DNA of 64,000 nucleotides from Brachynemurus nebulosus (lineage: Eukaryota > Arthropoda > Insecta > Neuroptera > Myrmeleontidae), in contig JAPWDM010000045.1 of NCBI GenBank assembly GCA_035578155.1, positions 611,001 through 675,000 on the forward strand, written 5' to 3'. How positions within the stretch are numbered: the first letter of the stretch is position 1; each line of letters begins with the position of its first letter. Shown here one piece after another: positions 40,170-51,639 of this stretch. The notes under the pieces are model-generated. The model ran no database searches. It worked only from the letters and a program-made list of their open reading frames with translations, and was not told the origin of the DNA. The position numbers and the translations under genes were made by a program.

Positions 40170-41345
40170 TAGAAGTATATGGAACTTCGTAGTCTGCTAA
40201 AAAAAAGAGAACAAAATATATATGTATGTAATTAAATAGAAAGAATTTAGATGTACTAACAAATTTACAAAAATACCTTTACAAAAATTAACTTAACTGG
40301 TCAAGTTATTTTACATGATCAAACAAAATAAATACATCATCATGGTGATGGCGCTGGGAAGACTAAAATCTTTGATTAAAAGGTGTTCAGTATATAAAAA
40401 GGTCTATGAAATGTATGAATATAGAGGAGACGAGTAACCTGTACAATAAAACATGTTCCACTATGAAACATTGTGAAAATTTTTTAAACAAATCGTTTAC
40501 TAGTAATGTTATTTATCGCATAAAGAGAAAATTTAAGTTGCTTCTGATGAAATGTCACTAGATTTATCAGAGCTGCCAACCGTTCAGTCTTTGGACGAAC
40601 AGTTCGGTTATGACGTGATTTGTCTGAGTCCGGTTCTATATATACATGCGTCACCGGACAGAGGCCGGATTTCTAGGACTGATAATTGTTTTTGCTCGTC
40701 AAGGATATGTTTCAGTAAATAGTTTACGTCGGTGTTTTAAGATCACGGGCCAAATTCAAAATGACGGCAGCACATTAAAAAATTTCATTTCTCGTCAGAC
40801 AAATTTTGATGTCCAGTTGTCGAAAATTGAAAAATTGGCAATCCTCTCTGTTATCTTTCTTAAAATATCGTCGTTTTTTCGTAGTACGATTACAGTATTT
40901 TGAATTCTATTCTAAAATTGTCCAGCATTTTAAATTTGAATTTCGGACACTTCTGTTTTTAACGCTTCTCAGACGAAAAAGTCGCAAGGATTTAAATCTG
41001 GAAACCGCAATAGCTACAGTCCCCTACTAATTCATCTACCAGCGAATGGTTCAATTAGATATTGTTCTACCGCACGTGCAAAATGGAGTGTTGCATCATC
41101 GTGTATGGAACCATATGAACTAAACTTCTCGCCCGTCAGAAGCAATATGTTAAGAGTTAACAGGGAGTTCTGTTATTCATAGAATGAAACTGTTTCAACT
41201 TGCGATTAAGATTGTTGTCAATTACAATATCTTTTAAAATATTCTAAATCCTTTGCCACCACAGCATCATTCTTGAGGAGACGCCTTGATCGTAAGGACA
41301 TCTGATGAATAGATATGTTTAACTATATACGCTAATATACAGTAA
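40170..41345. other. Non-coding DNA, nothing firm
   Basis: Two overlapping plus-strand ORFs (40646-41030) have no recognisable domain. No paired ends were identified. Confidence 0.45.
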
Positions 41346-41352
41346 ATCTTAA

Positions 41353-41603
41353 ACCTAGAACGACAAGTCGATGTCATACATGACACCTTTTGTTTCAGCG
41401 CTGTAACTTTTGATAATAGAAGTTAACAATAATCTAATAAGTTTCTTTTTTGGTAAAAATTTGAATACCATCTAGACAGATAGACGTTGACACTGACATC
41501 AATTAAATATCGATTTGACACACTAGAACCGGTGTATTATAAGTGTCATTTATGACACTCACTTGCTAAATTTGTCCCATAACAGAGCCTTGTCGTTCTA
41601 GGG
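41353..41603. mobile_element. piggyBac-type MITE
   Basis: TTAA at 41349-41352 and 41604-41607 flanks ACCTAGAACGACAAG and, inverted, CCCTAGAACGACAAG. TTAA plus CCCTAGAA is the canonical piggyBac terminus. At 251 bp it cannot encode a transposase. Internal GTCAT..ATGACA palindromes (41370-41390 and 41545-41560) lie near both ends. Confidence 0.88.
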
Positions 41604-41664
41604 TTAAGAAAAGTTACTAAACATGCCACTATTTAACTACAAAAATCTTTAGTAATCTTATTGA

Positions 41665-42111
41665 TAGTGATGAGCAAATGCAAGACCAAGACCAAAACTT
41701 GGCAGTCTTGATTTTGGTCTTGTTCTTGCATTAAGAATCTTGGTCTTGGTCTTGCTAGAGCAGTTTGAGTCTTGGTCTTGGTCTTACAAAATGCAGTCTT
41801 GGTCTTGGTATTGCTAAAAAATCTTGCACTTTCTTGCATTTTTTTATTACCGAATTTTTTCCTTCTAAAATCAGAATTTTCTTTCTTTACGGTATTAATT
41901 ATACTTTCAAACTATTTAAATAGTTTAGCAAGACTCTTGCTCTCTTCTTGCTTTTGTCGTGGTCTTGCACACTTGAGTCTTGGTATTGGTCTTGCAGCCA
42001 TACTTATAGTCTTGGTCTTGGTCTTGCTCTTGGTATACATAGTCTTGATCTTGCAAAAAATGCAAGACCAAGACAAGACTGCAAGACCAAGAGTAATTTT
42101 GCTCATCACTA
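41665..42111. mobile_element. hAT-type MITE with CAAGACCAAGAC subterminal repeats
   Basis: The ends TAGTGATGAGCAAA and, inverted, TAGTGATGAGCAAAA are flanked by a perfect 8-bp TSD CTTATTGA (41657-41664, 42112-42119). Many GTCTTGGTCTTG/CAAGACCAAGAC motifs fill both ends. Six ORFs in various frames across it derive from the repeats and are not genes. Confidence 0.93.
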
Positions 42112-42231
42112 CTTATTGACGCCCTATATCACCTTGTGTACACAACATAGCAACTTAGAAGCCACATATTATTGCTTCAATCACTCCGTTCTACAAAGAG
42201 TAATAATCTGGGTCAGTACTATACGTTAATA

Positions 42232-42535
42232 GCCCCGAACCAACGGCGGCGCAAAGAATGAACGAAGTGTGTGACTGCGTTGAGCCTCACACCCTTTGGG
42301 GCCCCACACGTGCAAGAAAGGTGGTAAAATTTGATGAAAGTGGTTGTTGATAGGGGTTTTTTGCTTATTACCTAATTTTTAGGGAGAAATTTTTAGTTTA
42401 AAAAAACCAGAGACAAGGAGCCTCGCAAAGTATATATTTTGGGGACAAATTTTTGAAAAATCAAAGAAGAGGGCCTCGCAAGAGTCATTTTGCATATTTT
42501 CCATTTCAGCCTTGCGCCGTATCTGCCTAGAATCT
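42232..42535. mobile_element. Degenerate hAT-like element
   Basis: GCCCCGAACCAACGGCGGCG at the left and TTGCGCCGTATCTGCCTAG at the right form a weak inverted match around GGCGCAA. The right portion resembles 10085-10190. No TSD was found. Confidence 0.4.
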
Positions 42536-42539
42536 ATAC

Positions 42540-43820
42540 AAGTTGGGACACTTAATTTCTTTAAAATTTGACAAAATAGAGCTTTCACACGGTTTCTCAC
42601 TTATAAAAGTACAGAAACCGCTTCTCTCACTTACAGAAGTGTTTTCTAAAAAATGTCCGTTAAACAAAAAAAATTATTGAAGAATTACTCCACGTAATTT
42701 AAGAATTAACATGAAAACAATGATCCCTATGTTACTGAATTATATTACGTTACATATTCAGACTCGATGTTACGCTTTCATTCACTTATAGAGAAGTTGA
42801 ATAAGCTGATCTCAATTATAGAAGTCCAGGTGAAAAAAGCTACTCTTTCAGATGGAGGTTTAATTTAACCACTTGGGACGAAAATCACAAAATTTGAAAA
42901 TTAGTCTTACCCATAGAGTTTCCTCACTGGTCCAATTCTCACTTTACATAAAACAAAATGATATAGGTATGATCCAAAACCTGTGATAGTCAGAATAAAT
43001 TTCCTACTGGTCTTTCTAATGAACATTTAAAATCTAAATCCAACGATTCGTTTGTCTTACACTTATTATTACAACTTTACAAACATTATCTACCATTTAC
43101 AGTATTAAAGTTATTTTTAACAATTTTACGTTCGATCCTTTGATTAGCCGGCTGTCTACAAGTCGGCTGTGTTACGACTTCTGAATATAGTGTTTTCTTT
43201 ATAAAGTTTTAACATACGCACATATTTGTTGTGCTCGTATGTACATATCAGATAAGAGAATGCGGAAAGTAAAAGTTCAGTAATTAATGTCCAATCTGCA
43301 TACGGCTATGGAAGATTTACATAAATAGGTATTATGTTCATGAGTATGCACCAGAACCGCTTCGCGCATACGACTGACACACAGCAGCAGCACACAAAAC
43401 AGCTAATGGTTCAAGTAGTGTATTTGGTCAGTATACCAAATTAAAACTGTAACAAGTTTTCTAAGCGCCATACGCTTTTATGTCTCTACTATTATACTAT
43501 CATTTATGATTTATCGTAGCATGTCAAATTGTTTTATTATTTGGAATTTCTTAAATGATAGATGACGTTCGACAATAACTTAACAAGAAAGGAAATGCTG
43601 AATCTTACATTTTATATAATATTTTTATGTGGCCACTTTACAGTCAAATAAAAAAAATGTCTTGTTTACGATCAAAAATTTTACCTAACAATAGATGAAT
43701 TAATGAGAAGAACGAAATTGAAAAGTTGACCTAAAAAAGATTTTTTGCGATTTGCGATCAAAAATTTTGATAATTTTAAATTTTAAAAAAAATTTGTCCG
43801 TTTTTCAGACAAGAGAATAT
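42540..43820. other. Non-coding DNA, nothing recognised
   Basis: No coding pattern or paired ends were seen. Confidence 0.4.
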
Positions 43821-43825
43821 AATAG

Positions 43826-44096
43826 ACGACACCCACATCATCATTTTCCTAGCTTTATTTATTTCATTACATATTACAATTCATTATGATGTAGGTGGAG
43901 GACAAGGGAAGTGATGTGAAGGCTAGCATTTGGTAAGTATACGTCTGGAGCCGTCTTCTTAAGGAACTATGCCGATATTAATCTGGATTTGTGAAGGGAA
44001 ACTGCAGAAAACCTTCGCGAGCATAGCCGGCCGTGAGATTCGAACTCCCGACCTACCAGTCGACGTGCCAGTGCCTAAGCACGCTTCGCTAGTCAT
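43826..44096 (-). mobile_element. tRNA-derived SINE, second copy
   Basis: Read on the minus strand, it has the same tRNA-like head (B box GAGTTCGAATCTC near 44034-44047), GAAGGTTTTCTGCAGTTTCC body and TGATGTGGGTG tail segment as the SINE at 9373. It is 5' head-complete or nearly so, with a shortened tail. No clear TSD was found; a (TTTA)n stretch abuts its head. Confidence 0.82.
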
Positions 44097-45100
44097 TTAT
44101 TTATTTATTCATTTATTTTAATTTATTTTATTTTAATTTATTTATTTTTTTTTTTTTTTTTGACAAATTTATAAAAAATAATTTCAAATATAATATTTAA
44201 AAAAACTAACTCGAATGCGAACTCTTTCTCTCACTCTTACATATAAATACATAAAAAGCAAGAAGGGGGGGGGGGGTCCATTACAAAATAAATATTGTAT
44301 ATTTTACACTTTTTTAATGTTTTTTTTTTTTTTACAATGTTTTATAGCTTTTAAATTTTTTAAGTCTAAACTTTTTACAGCTCAACCTAACCTTGCAGTA
44401 TAAGAATATAACAAATTTTTTTTCTATCTTCTTTATATTTTTGTGTGTTTCTTTGTATCCCTTCCTTATACTATGTTCAATCAAAAAATACTTTTATTTC
44501 TTACAATCGGACAAAATTTTCCAGTTATACGATCAAAATGTCCCTTATTCCCATTAATTACAACTTCCGACCAAAATCTCAAAACAAAAAAGAAAGTCCA
44601 AAACGGTCAATTGTTGTCCATTGGACCGCGAGTAAAACAGTAAATAGTTTAAAGTAAGCCTAAAAAGAAAACCTAATTTTGTATAGCTATGTATAGCTTA
44701 TTTAATCGTAAATGTAAACCCAATTAACAACCGACGCAATAGGTACTCTGTAATATGAGAGAAAAAATTAAAAAAACAAATTATATTTTCTACCGAAACT
44801 ATAAACAAAAAGTGAGAGTTATTTCAAGAATAAACAAAAATCGTGGTAATCTTTTATTCATAAATATGGTGGTGGCGCTGTTAACAGTTATTTAATTTTT
44901 ACAACCGATCCACGACGCTAAACGAACACAGTCAGTAATGCGTAAAACAGGACAAAGACGATTTTGGACATTTATCAATCATTTTGAATTTAATAAATTG
45001 TACAAAATTTTCTTAAATATCATTGGCGAATTTTTGTATTATACTAAAATTATATGAATAAATGCAATTGTTTAAGTGTAATTCTGATATGAATACAGTT
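44097..45100. other. Low-complexity and non-coding DNA
   Basis: Contains (TTTA)n at 44097-44160, a run of 13 G at about 44263-44276, and T runs. No gene recognised. Confidence 0.6.
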
Positions 45101-45111
45101 GAAAATGATTC

Positions 45112-45160
45112 TAGGCCCCTTAACATTGGACCATCCCCCTTTCTCCGCCACTGAGTGTTA
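45112..45160. mobile_element. Single hAT-like terminus
   Basis: Read on the minus strand, it starts CAGTGGCGGAGAAAGGGGGA, the common insect hAT CAGTGGCGGA type end. No partner end or TSD was found, so only a fragment is present. Confidence 0.4.
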
Positions 45161-45469
45161 ATTGAATTATTTTTTTTGTATTGATAAATAATTTAAATCA
45201 TGTGTATCAAGTGCCATAAGAATATTGTAGTTTTTTCACTTTTACCATGGAAAAAAGTTAGGACACATTTTTACAGCAAAAAAAAATAGTACAAAACATT
45301 TAACTGGTTATTTCACTGTAGGTAAACACGATAAAAACGAAACAAAAATTCCTATTGGTGAATTTAACTGATTTCAGAACCATAGTAACCATGTATTAAA
45401 TAATAATATTAATTATACTAATTTATAATATTCGTTAAATTATCTTACCGGATTACACTTGAGTCTTAT

Positions 45470-45657
45470 ATTTTTTCTGAATAAATTTGTGTTTTCTACA
45501 ACTCAAATTTCTTGTCTAAAAGTAATTTAACTCGAAGAACTGTCAACCCAAAAACGCTTCAGCTTCGCTGTCGCGTTTTTGTTAGTTGACAGTTCTTCTT
45601 GTTAAATTGCTAGGCAACAAATTTTCGTTGGACAAACACAAATTTATTCGAAAAAAT
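45470..45657. mobile_element. 188-bp inverted-repeat MITE
   Basis: ATTTTTTCTGAATAAATTTG at the left is mirrored by CAAATTTATTCGAAAAAAT at the right. The inverted match continues inward through AATTTAACTCGAAGAACTGT and its counterpart to a short loop near 45565. The core hairpin is nearly perfect. The superfamily is unknown. Confidence 0.72.
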
Positions 45658-45659
45658 AC

Positions 45660-46750
45660 AAACCTCTCGTATAATAATAAGTGATAATTTCTGTAAGTTA
45701 TTAATTTTTACTTGTTGTTACTTCAAATAGTATTGACGTACTACATACTGAAAATTCCATTTGTTAAACTGAAATATACACCGGTTCTATATGACAGGAA
45801 GTTATCCTCATAAAAATAAGTACTGGAAAATCCACTATGTTTGTATCTTGCACAAAATTTACAGTAATTTTGCATACTAAAACTAAACTTTATATTATTA
45901 TCCCGCAGATTTTATTTGAATATAGAAGTATGAATAGCTAACGGAAACTAGTTTTATCCATAGCAATTACTATTAATAATAATCATTAATTTTTTTTTAA
46001 ATAATTTTGTTGCGTTTATATACTGATTGATTAATCCACTAAAATGAACAAATCATCAACCAAAAAAAAAAAAAAATCAAACATTAGAAATAAATTATGT
46101 ATTTGTGCACACAGTGCGCACACGTCACACATTATGGTACCTACATAAAAAAAATCGTACGGTTTAATCGTGGCGCCAAATGAAAAAATACTACAGAATT
46201 AATTTTAAAGATAAACATCAATTTCATAATATTTACACTGTGATTTACACATGTTTCGATTTTATCAAAATTCAAATTCAAAACCATCTGTTCGTTAGAT
46301 CGTTTTATTTTCAACTCGAGAAAATTTTAATAATTTTAAAAGTTAACAATCTTAATTTGAAATAAGACACAAATAACGTGTAAGTGGAGATTAATTTCAA
46401 AAATTAAGAATATTGCATTTTTATATTCAAATTATATAATCTATTATGATAATCTGGCGTAAATGACTATTTTAACTATTTTATCTTTTTTAAAAATAAA
46501 ATACGAATTATTTCCAACATAAAGTCTGTCCACGGTATTGCAAAGTCCATGGCAATACAAAGACAACTTGCGAAATTTACTTGAGGCGTTAGGAACCCCT
46601 ATGGCTGCAGCTAAAAATTAACCGAACTGAGAGACTATTAAGAGAAAGTTTTGGTCCAGTGGTAGTTTCATTTTAAAAGACACACAGGAAATAAAACATT
46701 CTTTGAAAAATAGGGACAATAGTCAACTCGTATTTAGAACAAATCACTTA
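45660..46750. other. AT-rich non-coding DNA, nothing recognised
   Basis: No element ends or coding pattern were seen. Confidence 0.4.
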
Positions 46751-46758
46751 GTGACTTA

Positions 46759-47218
46759 GGCCCGATTTACATTATCACTCCACTCTCACTCCGATATCAT
46801 TACGCTCCCGATTCGATATAATCTTGTTGTGTTCACATTACAGTGCTGATATCATGCTGGTACCCATTCGTTCTCTATTCACATTATAATGCCACTCTGG
46901 GTACACTCCCAGTTCGGTCTGAGTTCGATACAAATATCTTTTCATAACAACTGAATGCAAGCGGAGTGGAATGGAATCAAAAAAGTGTTTACACTATAGG
47001 TACAAGCCATAACAAGTCTGATATCGCTCCAATAAAATCTTACCTGAGTGGTATTGATATTGGAGTGGCATTGAAACGGGAGCGAACCGCGACTGATATC
47101 GGACCGATATCAGAGCGATGATGTGAATACACTAATTGTTTATTGTGTAAGAATATTTTATCGAACCTGGAGCGGAGTGGTATCGGAGTGAGAACAGAGC
47201 ATTAATGTAAATCGGACC
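46759..47218. mobile_element. PIF/Harbinger-type MITE, copy 2
   Basis: Same family as 10654-11092 and collinear with it. Ends are GGCCCGATTTACATTATCAC and, inverted, GGTCCGATTTACATTAATGC. TTA flanks both sides (46756-46758, 47219-47221). It is slightly longer than copy 1 at the right subterminal region. Confidence 0.9.
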
Positions 47219-47594
47219 TTACAGTTTATAGGTTGTCGAACCCTGGTTTATTATGAAACGACGGTACAATTAAGACAAGTATTGTCTGGACTACAGAAAA
47301 ACACGACTTTTCTACAGTCTATGTTTCAAAATGTACCATCATTGTTTAACCCTTTTATTTTAACCATAGAGAACATTTTTTTGTCTTAAAATGCCGGACC
47401 TTTTACTGCCAATGACAAGTACAATAGATAAGGTTACAAAAAAAGAAAGAAAATCAGATCCCATCATCAAAAAAGGGAACCCTAGGAATTTGTAAAATAT
47501 AAATTATACTAAACTATGTTGGTAAAATTGAACATTCCTTGCAAATATACCGTATTTCGAAAATTTTGTCATAGATGGCGGCACCTATACTAGA

Positions 47595-47596
<2 letters not shown>

Positions 47597-47680
<84 letters not shown>
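47597..47680. repeat. (TA)n microsatellite
   Basis: Pure TA dinucleotides for about 84 bases. Confidence 0.97.
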
Positions 47681-47682
<2 letters not shown>

Positions 47683-47756
47683 AAACATATTGCAGGACGA
47701 ATTAACTCATCTTTATGTAATCATTTAAAGCGTTAAATACTTCTTGATACTGGCGT

Positions 47757-47916
47757 CACTCGACTTACAGACATTTTAAGTTATTGACATATGTATGCAT
47801 TGTCACAGCACCTAAGAGGGCGTATGATCTTGGGTACGTAATTATGTATGCTTTACCTATAAGTCGAGTCAAATTGCATGCATGTCAATATCTCAAAATG
47901 TCTATTAAGTCGAGTG
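47757..47916. mobile_element. 160-bp inverted-repeat MITE
   Basis: CACTCGACTTACAGACATTT on the left is mirrored on the right by AATGTCTATTAAGTCGAGTG. The match extends inward to TATTGACATATG-like sequence. An additional TAAGTCGAGT lies internally at 47861. No TSD was fixed. Confidence 0.65.
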
Positions 47917-48045
47917 AGAACTGTAAATAATAATAATATCGTATAACAAGTATATTACCAAAAAAATGATGGATAATAACGTTCATTTGCATCGATAGGC
48001 ACCTTCGTTCGCTATAACCTTATCAATAAAATTAAACCAAACATA

Positions 48046-48922
48046 CAGTCTGTCACACAAGAGCGTCGTGTGCATATTTAAAAGAAAAATTATTTTTTCT
48101 CAGAAATGAATACATTGATTTAAAGTACAATAAAAGAATTATTGTCCAGACCCCATTATTATCAAAAATTCGTGGGCACCGTTTCGATATACTCTTTATA
48201 AAATTTTTCGCATATTTTTGTGGTAACGGCCGCCAGAGACCTTGGATATGGCGACACACCTGCTTTAATAAAAAACATATTTGGCAGAAATCCATGTGTA
48301 AAAGGACGCTTAGTCAGTAAAAATTACATTATTCTAATCACGATTCCAATTTTGTATAGCCCACAAGCGTCACTTTTCGACACGCTGTGGTTTGAGAAAA
48401 GATTTCAGCATCGTACTACGCCAAGAAATATTTGCTTCGTTTAATCGTTAATTCAGAGTCAATATGCTAATATTAACTTCCTCTTTTAGCCAATAACTTT
48501 TGTCCTTGTTGTAATGTCAAAAAAGACTTTCGTTAAAATAACTCGAAAATGGTTTTATATTCTTCTTCAAAAGGCCCTCGCGTTTTACCTTTATTGAAAA
48601 AATCGTTGACGTTTTTCTAGCCTTTATACTGCAACACTTACCTTCATACAAAGTCTTCTAACTTGTGTGTATATTCAGTAGCAACTTTATAAGTCATTTT
48701 AGGTCTTTTACTGTGAGTATATAAGAGCACTGCTTCGAAACGTCTTGCATATGACGCATTCATTTTAGAAATGTTGTGTTCTCACTGCAATACAAACTAA
48801 TACTGACGTTTGAAGCACAAAGCGTAGTAGTCTCCTCACCCTTCAACGAATACTATAGTAGTGGAGCTTCCTAATAGTTTTCTCTTGAAACAGTCTAGCG
48901 GACGCTCTTGTGTAACAGACTG
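48046..48922 (-). mobile_element. Decayed Tc1-like transposon
   Basis: The ends CAGTCTGTCACACAAGAGCG and, inverted, CAGTCTGTTACACAAGAGCG are flanked by TA (48044-48045, 48923-48924). TA plus CAGT is the Tc1 hallmark. On the minus strand near 48140-48240 the frame reads LPQKYAKNFIKSISKRCPRI followed by FDNNG, which matches the C-terminal end of Tc1-type DDE transposases (the RC..I...GG segment after the last catalytic residue). The rest of the transposase is eroded by stops and deletions; 877 bp is about half of a full element. Confidence 0.83.
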
Positions 48923-48973
48923 TAATATTTAAATAGTTTCAAGTGATTTTGAGTATCTACCATTGGTGATTAT

Positions 48974-50449
48974 TAGGGTAGGGTCGTGTACGATGGCGCG
49001 GTCGGTAAGAGTGCGCACTCCTGTTTTCACGAAACAGGAACGAAATTTGTAACAAACTTGAATCGTATTTTGAAGTGTTCGGGTATCCGTAATTGCTCAC
49101 CAAAAATATTGATTTACGACATAATCCCAATATTCAAGATAAGTTTAAAATTTTTAGTACGATTTGATATTATATTTCTCGAATTTGAATATGTCACTAC
49201 GGTTTATATGTCGAAACAAGTTAAAAGTTATGAATGTTCCTGTGGCTAAAAAAATTAGTCATGAACTAGCTCCGATTACTTTAATTTGTGTCAGTACGCG
49301 TGGATGGTTCCCACATGATGATTTTGTTGACAATAGGCAGGCGTGTAAGATGGCGCAGTACAAAGGGATTACGAAAACTAACGATAACGAAAAGTAATCT
49401 TTTTTAATATTCTATTGCTAATAAAATCAGTGGGAGTAGTGGAGCCTAATATTAACCAATTATAACCAATTTATAAAAAGTAATTCGATATCGATAATTC
49501 TCGATAATGAAAACTATATTTTAATAGTCGGAAAATGTTTGGAATATCCACAACTTTCTTCGCTTAAGCCTTCAAAAATTTCGTTATTTTTTCGCTACGA
49601 TGCATCGTTCACGAGATATTTACGATCAAAAGTTTTCCATTACGAAAAGATACGAAAATTCATTTTTTTAAAATGTGTTATTGCTGACTCAATCAATTGG
49701 ATTAATGGAGCCTAAATTAACCAGTTGTAATCAGTTTATATAAGTAATTCGATACCGATAAGTTTCGATAACGAAAAATAGGTTTTAATAATCGCAATAC
49801 GTTTGAGTAGAAGAGCTATGGACAATACGGCGGCACAATACGTTGTCAAAAGTATGGGGACACCCTGACCCAAGGTGTACCCACATTTTTGACACGGTAG
49901 TGTACTATAGCATTAAGTATAGTACGGCGTCGAAAATGTGGGCACACCTTGGGTCAGGGTATACACCAGGGTATACACCATACTTTTGATGACATACTGT
50001 GCCGCCGTACTGTCATAGCTCTTCTACTCGTTTGGAATACCCATAAATTGTTTCACTTAAACCTTCAAAAATTTCGTTATTTTTTGACTACGACCTACCG
50101 TTACTTACGATCAAAGTTTAGAATAACGAAAAATATAAAGAAGTGTCTGTTACTTAGGTGCGGGATTGTTTAAATGTGATTTGTGTTCCAAGCTTTTTAA
50201 TAAGTGCACCATCTTACCGACTATAATGCGCACTCTTCCACGGCCGGTCGTGTAAGAGTGTGCATTTCCCATTTTGTGAATTTTTTCAATAACTCGGTCG
50301 GTATTGAGTTTATAATAAAAATCCTTTATCACAGCGTTAACTAATCATTAAGGTACGAGAATAAATACAATTTACTTCTATAACATTTTCCGTTATTATT
50401 TTATAGCCACCTAAATGTTAAGTGCGCCGTCTTACACGACACTACCCTA
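48974..50449. mobile_element. 1.48-kb inverted-repeat element with GTGTAAGATGGCGC repeats
   Basis: The left end TAGGGTAGGGTCGTGTACGA continues with TGGCGC. The right end, inverted, reads TAGGGTAGTGTCGTGTAAGA followed by CGGCGC. The motif (G)TCGTGTAAGATGGCGC recurs in both orientations near 49001, 49341, 50205, 50243 and 50421. The interior contains a tandem duplication (49409-49650 and 49675-50134, the second interrupted by a MITE). ORFs 48986-49397 show no transposase motif. TSD not fixed; superfamily unknown. Confidence 0.75.
49806..50028. mobile_element. Nested 223-bp MITE with long inverted repeats
   Basis: AGTAGAAGAGCTATGGACA at the left is mirrored by GTCATAGCTCTTCTACT on the right. 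The arms continue through ACGGCGGCACA and ACCTTGGGTCAGG to a loop near 49910. CGTTTG duplicates at 49800-49805 and 50029-50034. The uninterrupted sibling repeat at about 49527 shows the expected empty site (GTTTGGAATATCC), confirming insertion. Confidence 0.85.
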
Positions 50450-50996
50450 CTATTCAAAATGACCTATGCTCTACAAAACAAATTTATCGATTCAATTCAA
50501 GGCAAATCAGAAGAGGAAGGATTATCTAGAAGAATGATCGTCGTTTTTGAAATTAATCTCCACTTAAGTCTTAAAACATGAGCATGAGATTACATAGAAA
50601 ATAACGAATGGAATACATGATGAGTATTTACGTAGTACCTGTGTACGTTATGTACCTATATATTAACGTAGGTACGTAGTTCCCTACGGAGTTGTATACC
50701 AAGTATTCAACATAGTACATACAAGTCCACATATTTCTGAGTAATCATTGTTACGATCATTAGTATTTTATTACAACTACAACAGTTCTGCGTTAACGAC
50801 AAAACACAACTTCATATTTTATCAGCGTTAATATTATTAAGAGGAAAAAGTTTACATGCACGGATGTTGTATTTTCTCACAAAAATTACTTATCAAATTA
50901 AGATGACACGTTCATCAAAATATTGAACAAAATAACTGGGTTTTTGAATAAAAAATAATTATCAATTTTTTTTTTTTTTTTATTTCAGTACTATAT

Positions 50997-51634
50997 CATA
51001 AATAATATTCAAGTCCAATAGTAGCAATTTTAAGCCCTATCTCACTAAACATTAATTTTAGAATAGATATAAAAAATTTTTAAAAAGAGATTCTTGTAGG
51101 GATTGCCGAGGAGAACATTTGTGCAAAATGTGAACTCCCGGAAATGTTTATTTTATATTGTTTAAACAATATTGAAAATTCATGAATAACGTTTTTTGAC
51201 CTTTCACCGCTTACGTAGCGAAAACGGTGATAGATACATTAAAAAGTCCGGCAGGGTGTGCCATCCGGAACATTGCCGAAACGCTCGAAAAAGTGAATTT
51301 TTGAGTGCGCGTTTGGAGCGTTGTATCTTTTCACCTGTACAAGATAGACAAGTGCTCTCGTGGACTTTTTTGTAGAGAATTCGATTCGGGCCTTAACACT
51401 TTTTAATGTACCTATCACCGTTTTCGCTAAAAGGTCGGTGAAAGGTCAAAAAACGTTATTTATGAATGTTTAAACAATATAAAAAAAAAAACATTTCCGG
51501 GAGTTCACATTTTGCACAAATGTTCTCCTCGGCAATCCCTAAAAGAATCTCTTTTTAAAAAATTTTTATGTCCATTCTAAAATTAATGTACAGATAAAAT
51601 TTAGTGCTATTGGACTATTGATAATAATTGATGC
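50997..51634. mobile_element. Foldback element with arms of about 245 bp
   Basis: The left arm 50997-51247 recurs inverted at 51398-51634, including GGGATTGCCGAGGAGAACAT and AACGTTTTTTGACCTTTCAC segments, at about 90% identity. The spacer (51248-51397) is GC-richer and non-coding. Confidence 0.82.
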
Positions 51635-51639
51635 GAAAA

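Noticed and set aside
40646..41030. Two overlapping ORFs with mixed composition
   Set aside because: No transposase or other domain pattern is visible, and the two frames overlap without a conserved counterpart.
41633..42229. Cluster of overlapping ORFs rich in Leu/Val or Lys/Thr
   Set aside because: They are produced by the CAAGACCAAGAC repeats of the hAT MITE, read in several frames and both strands.
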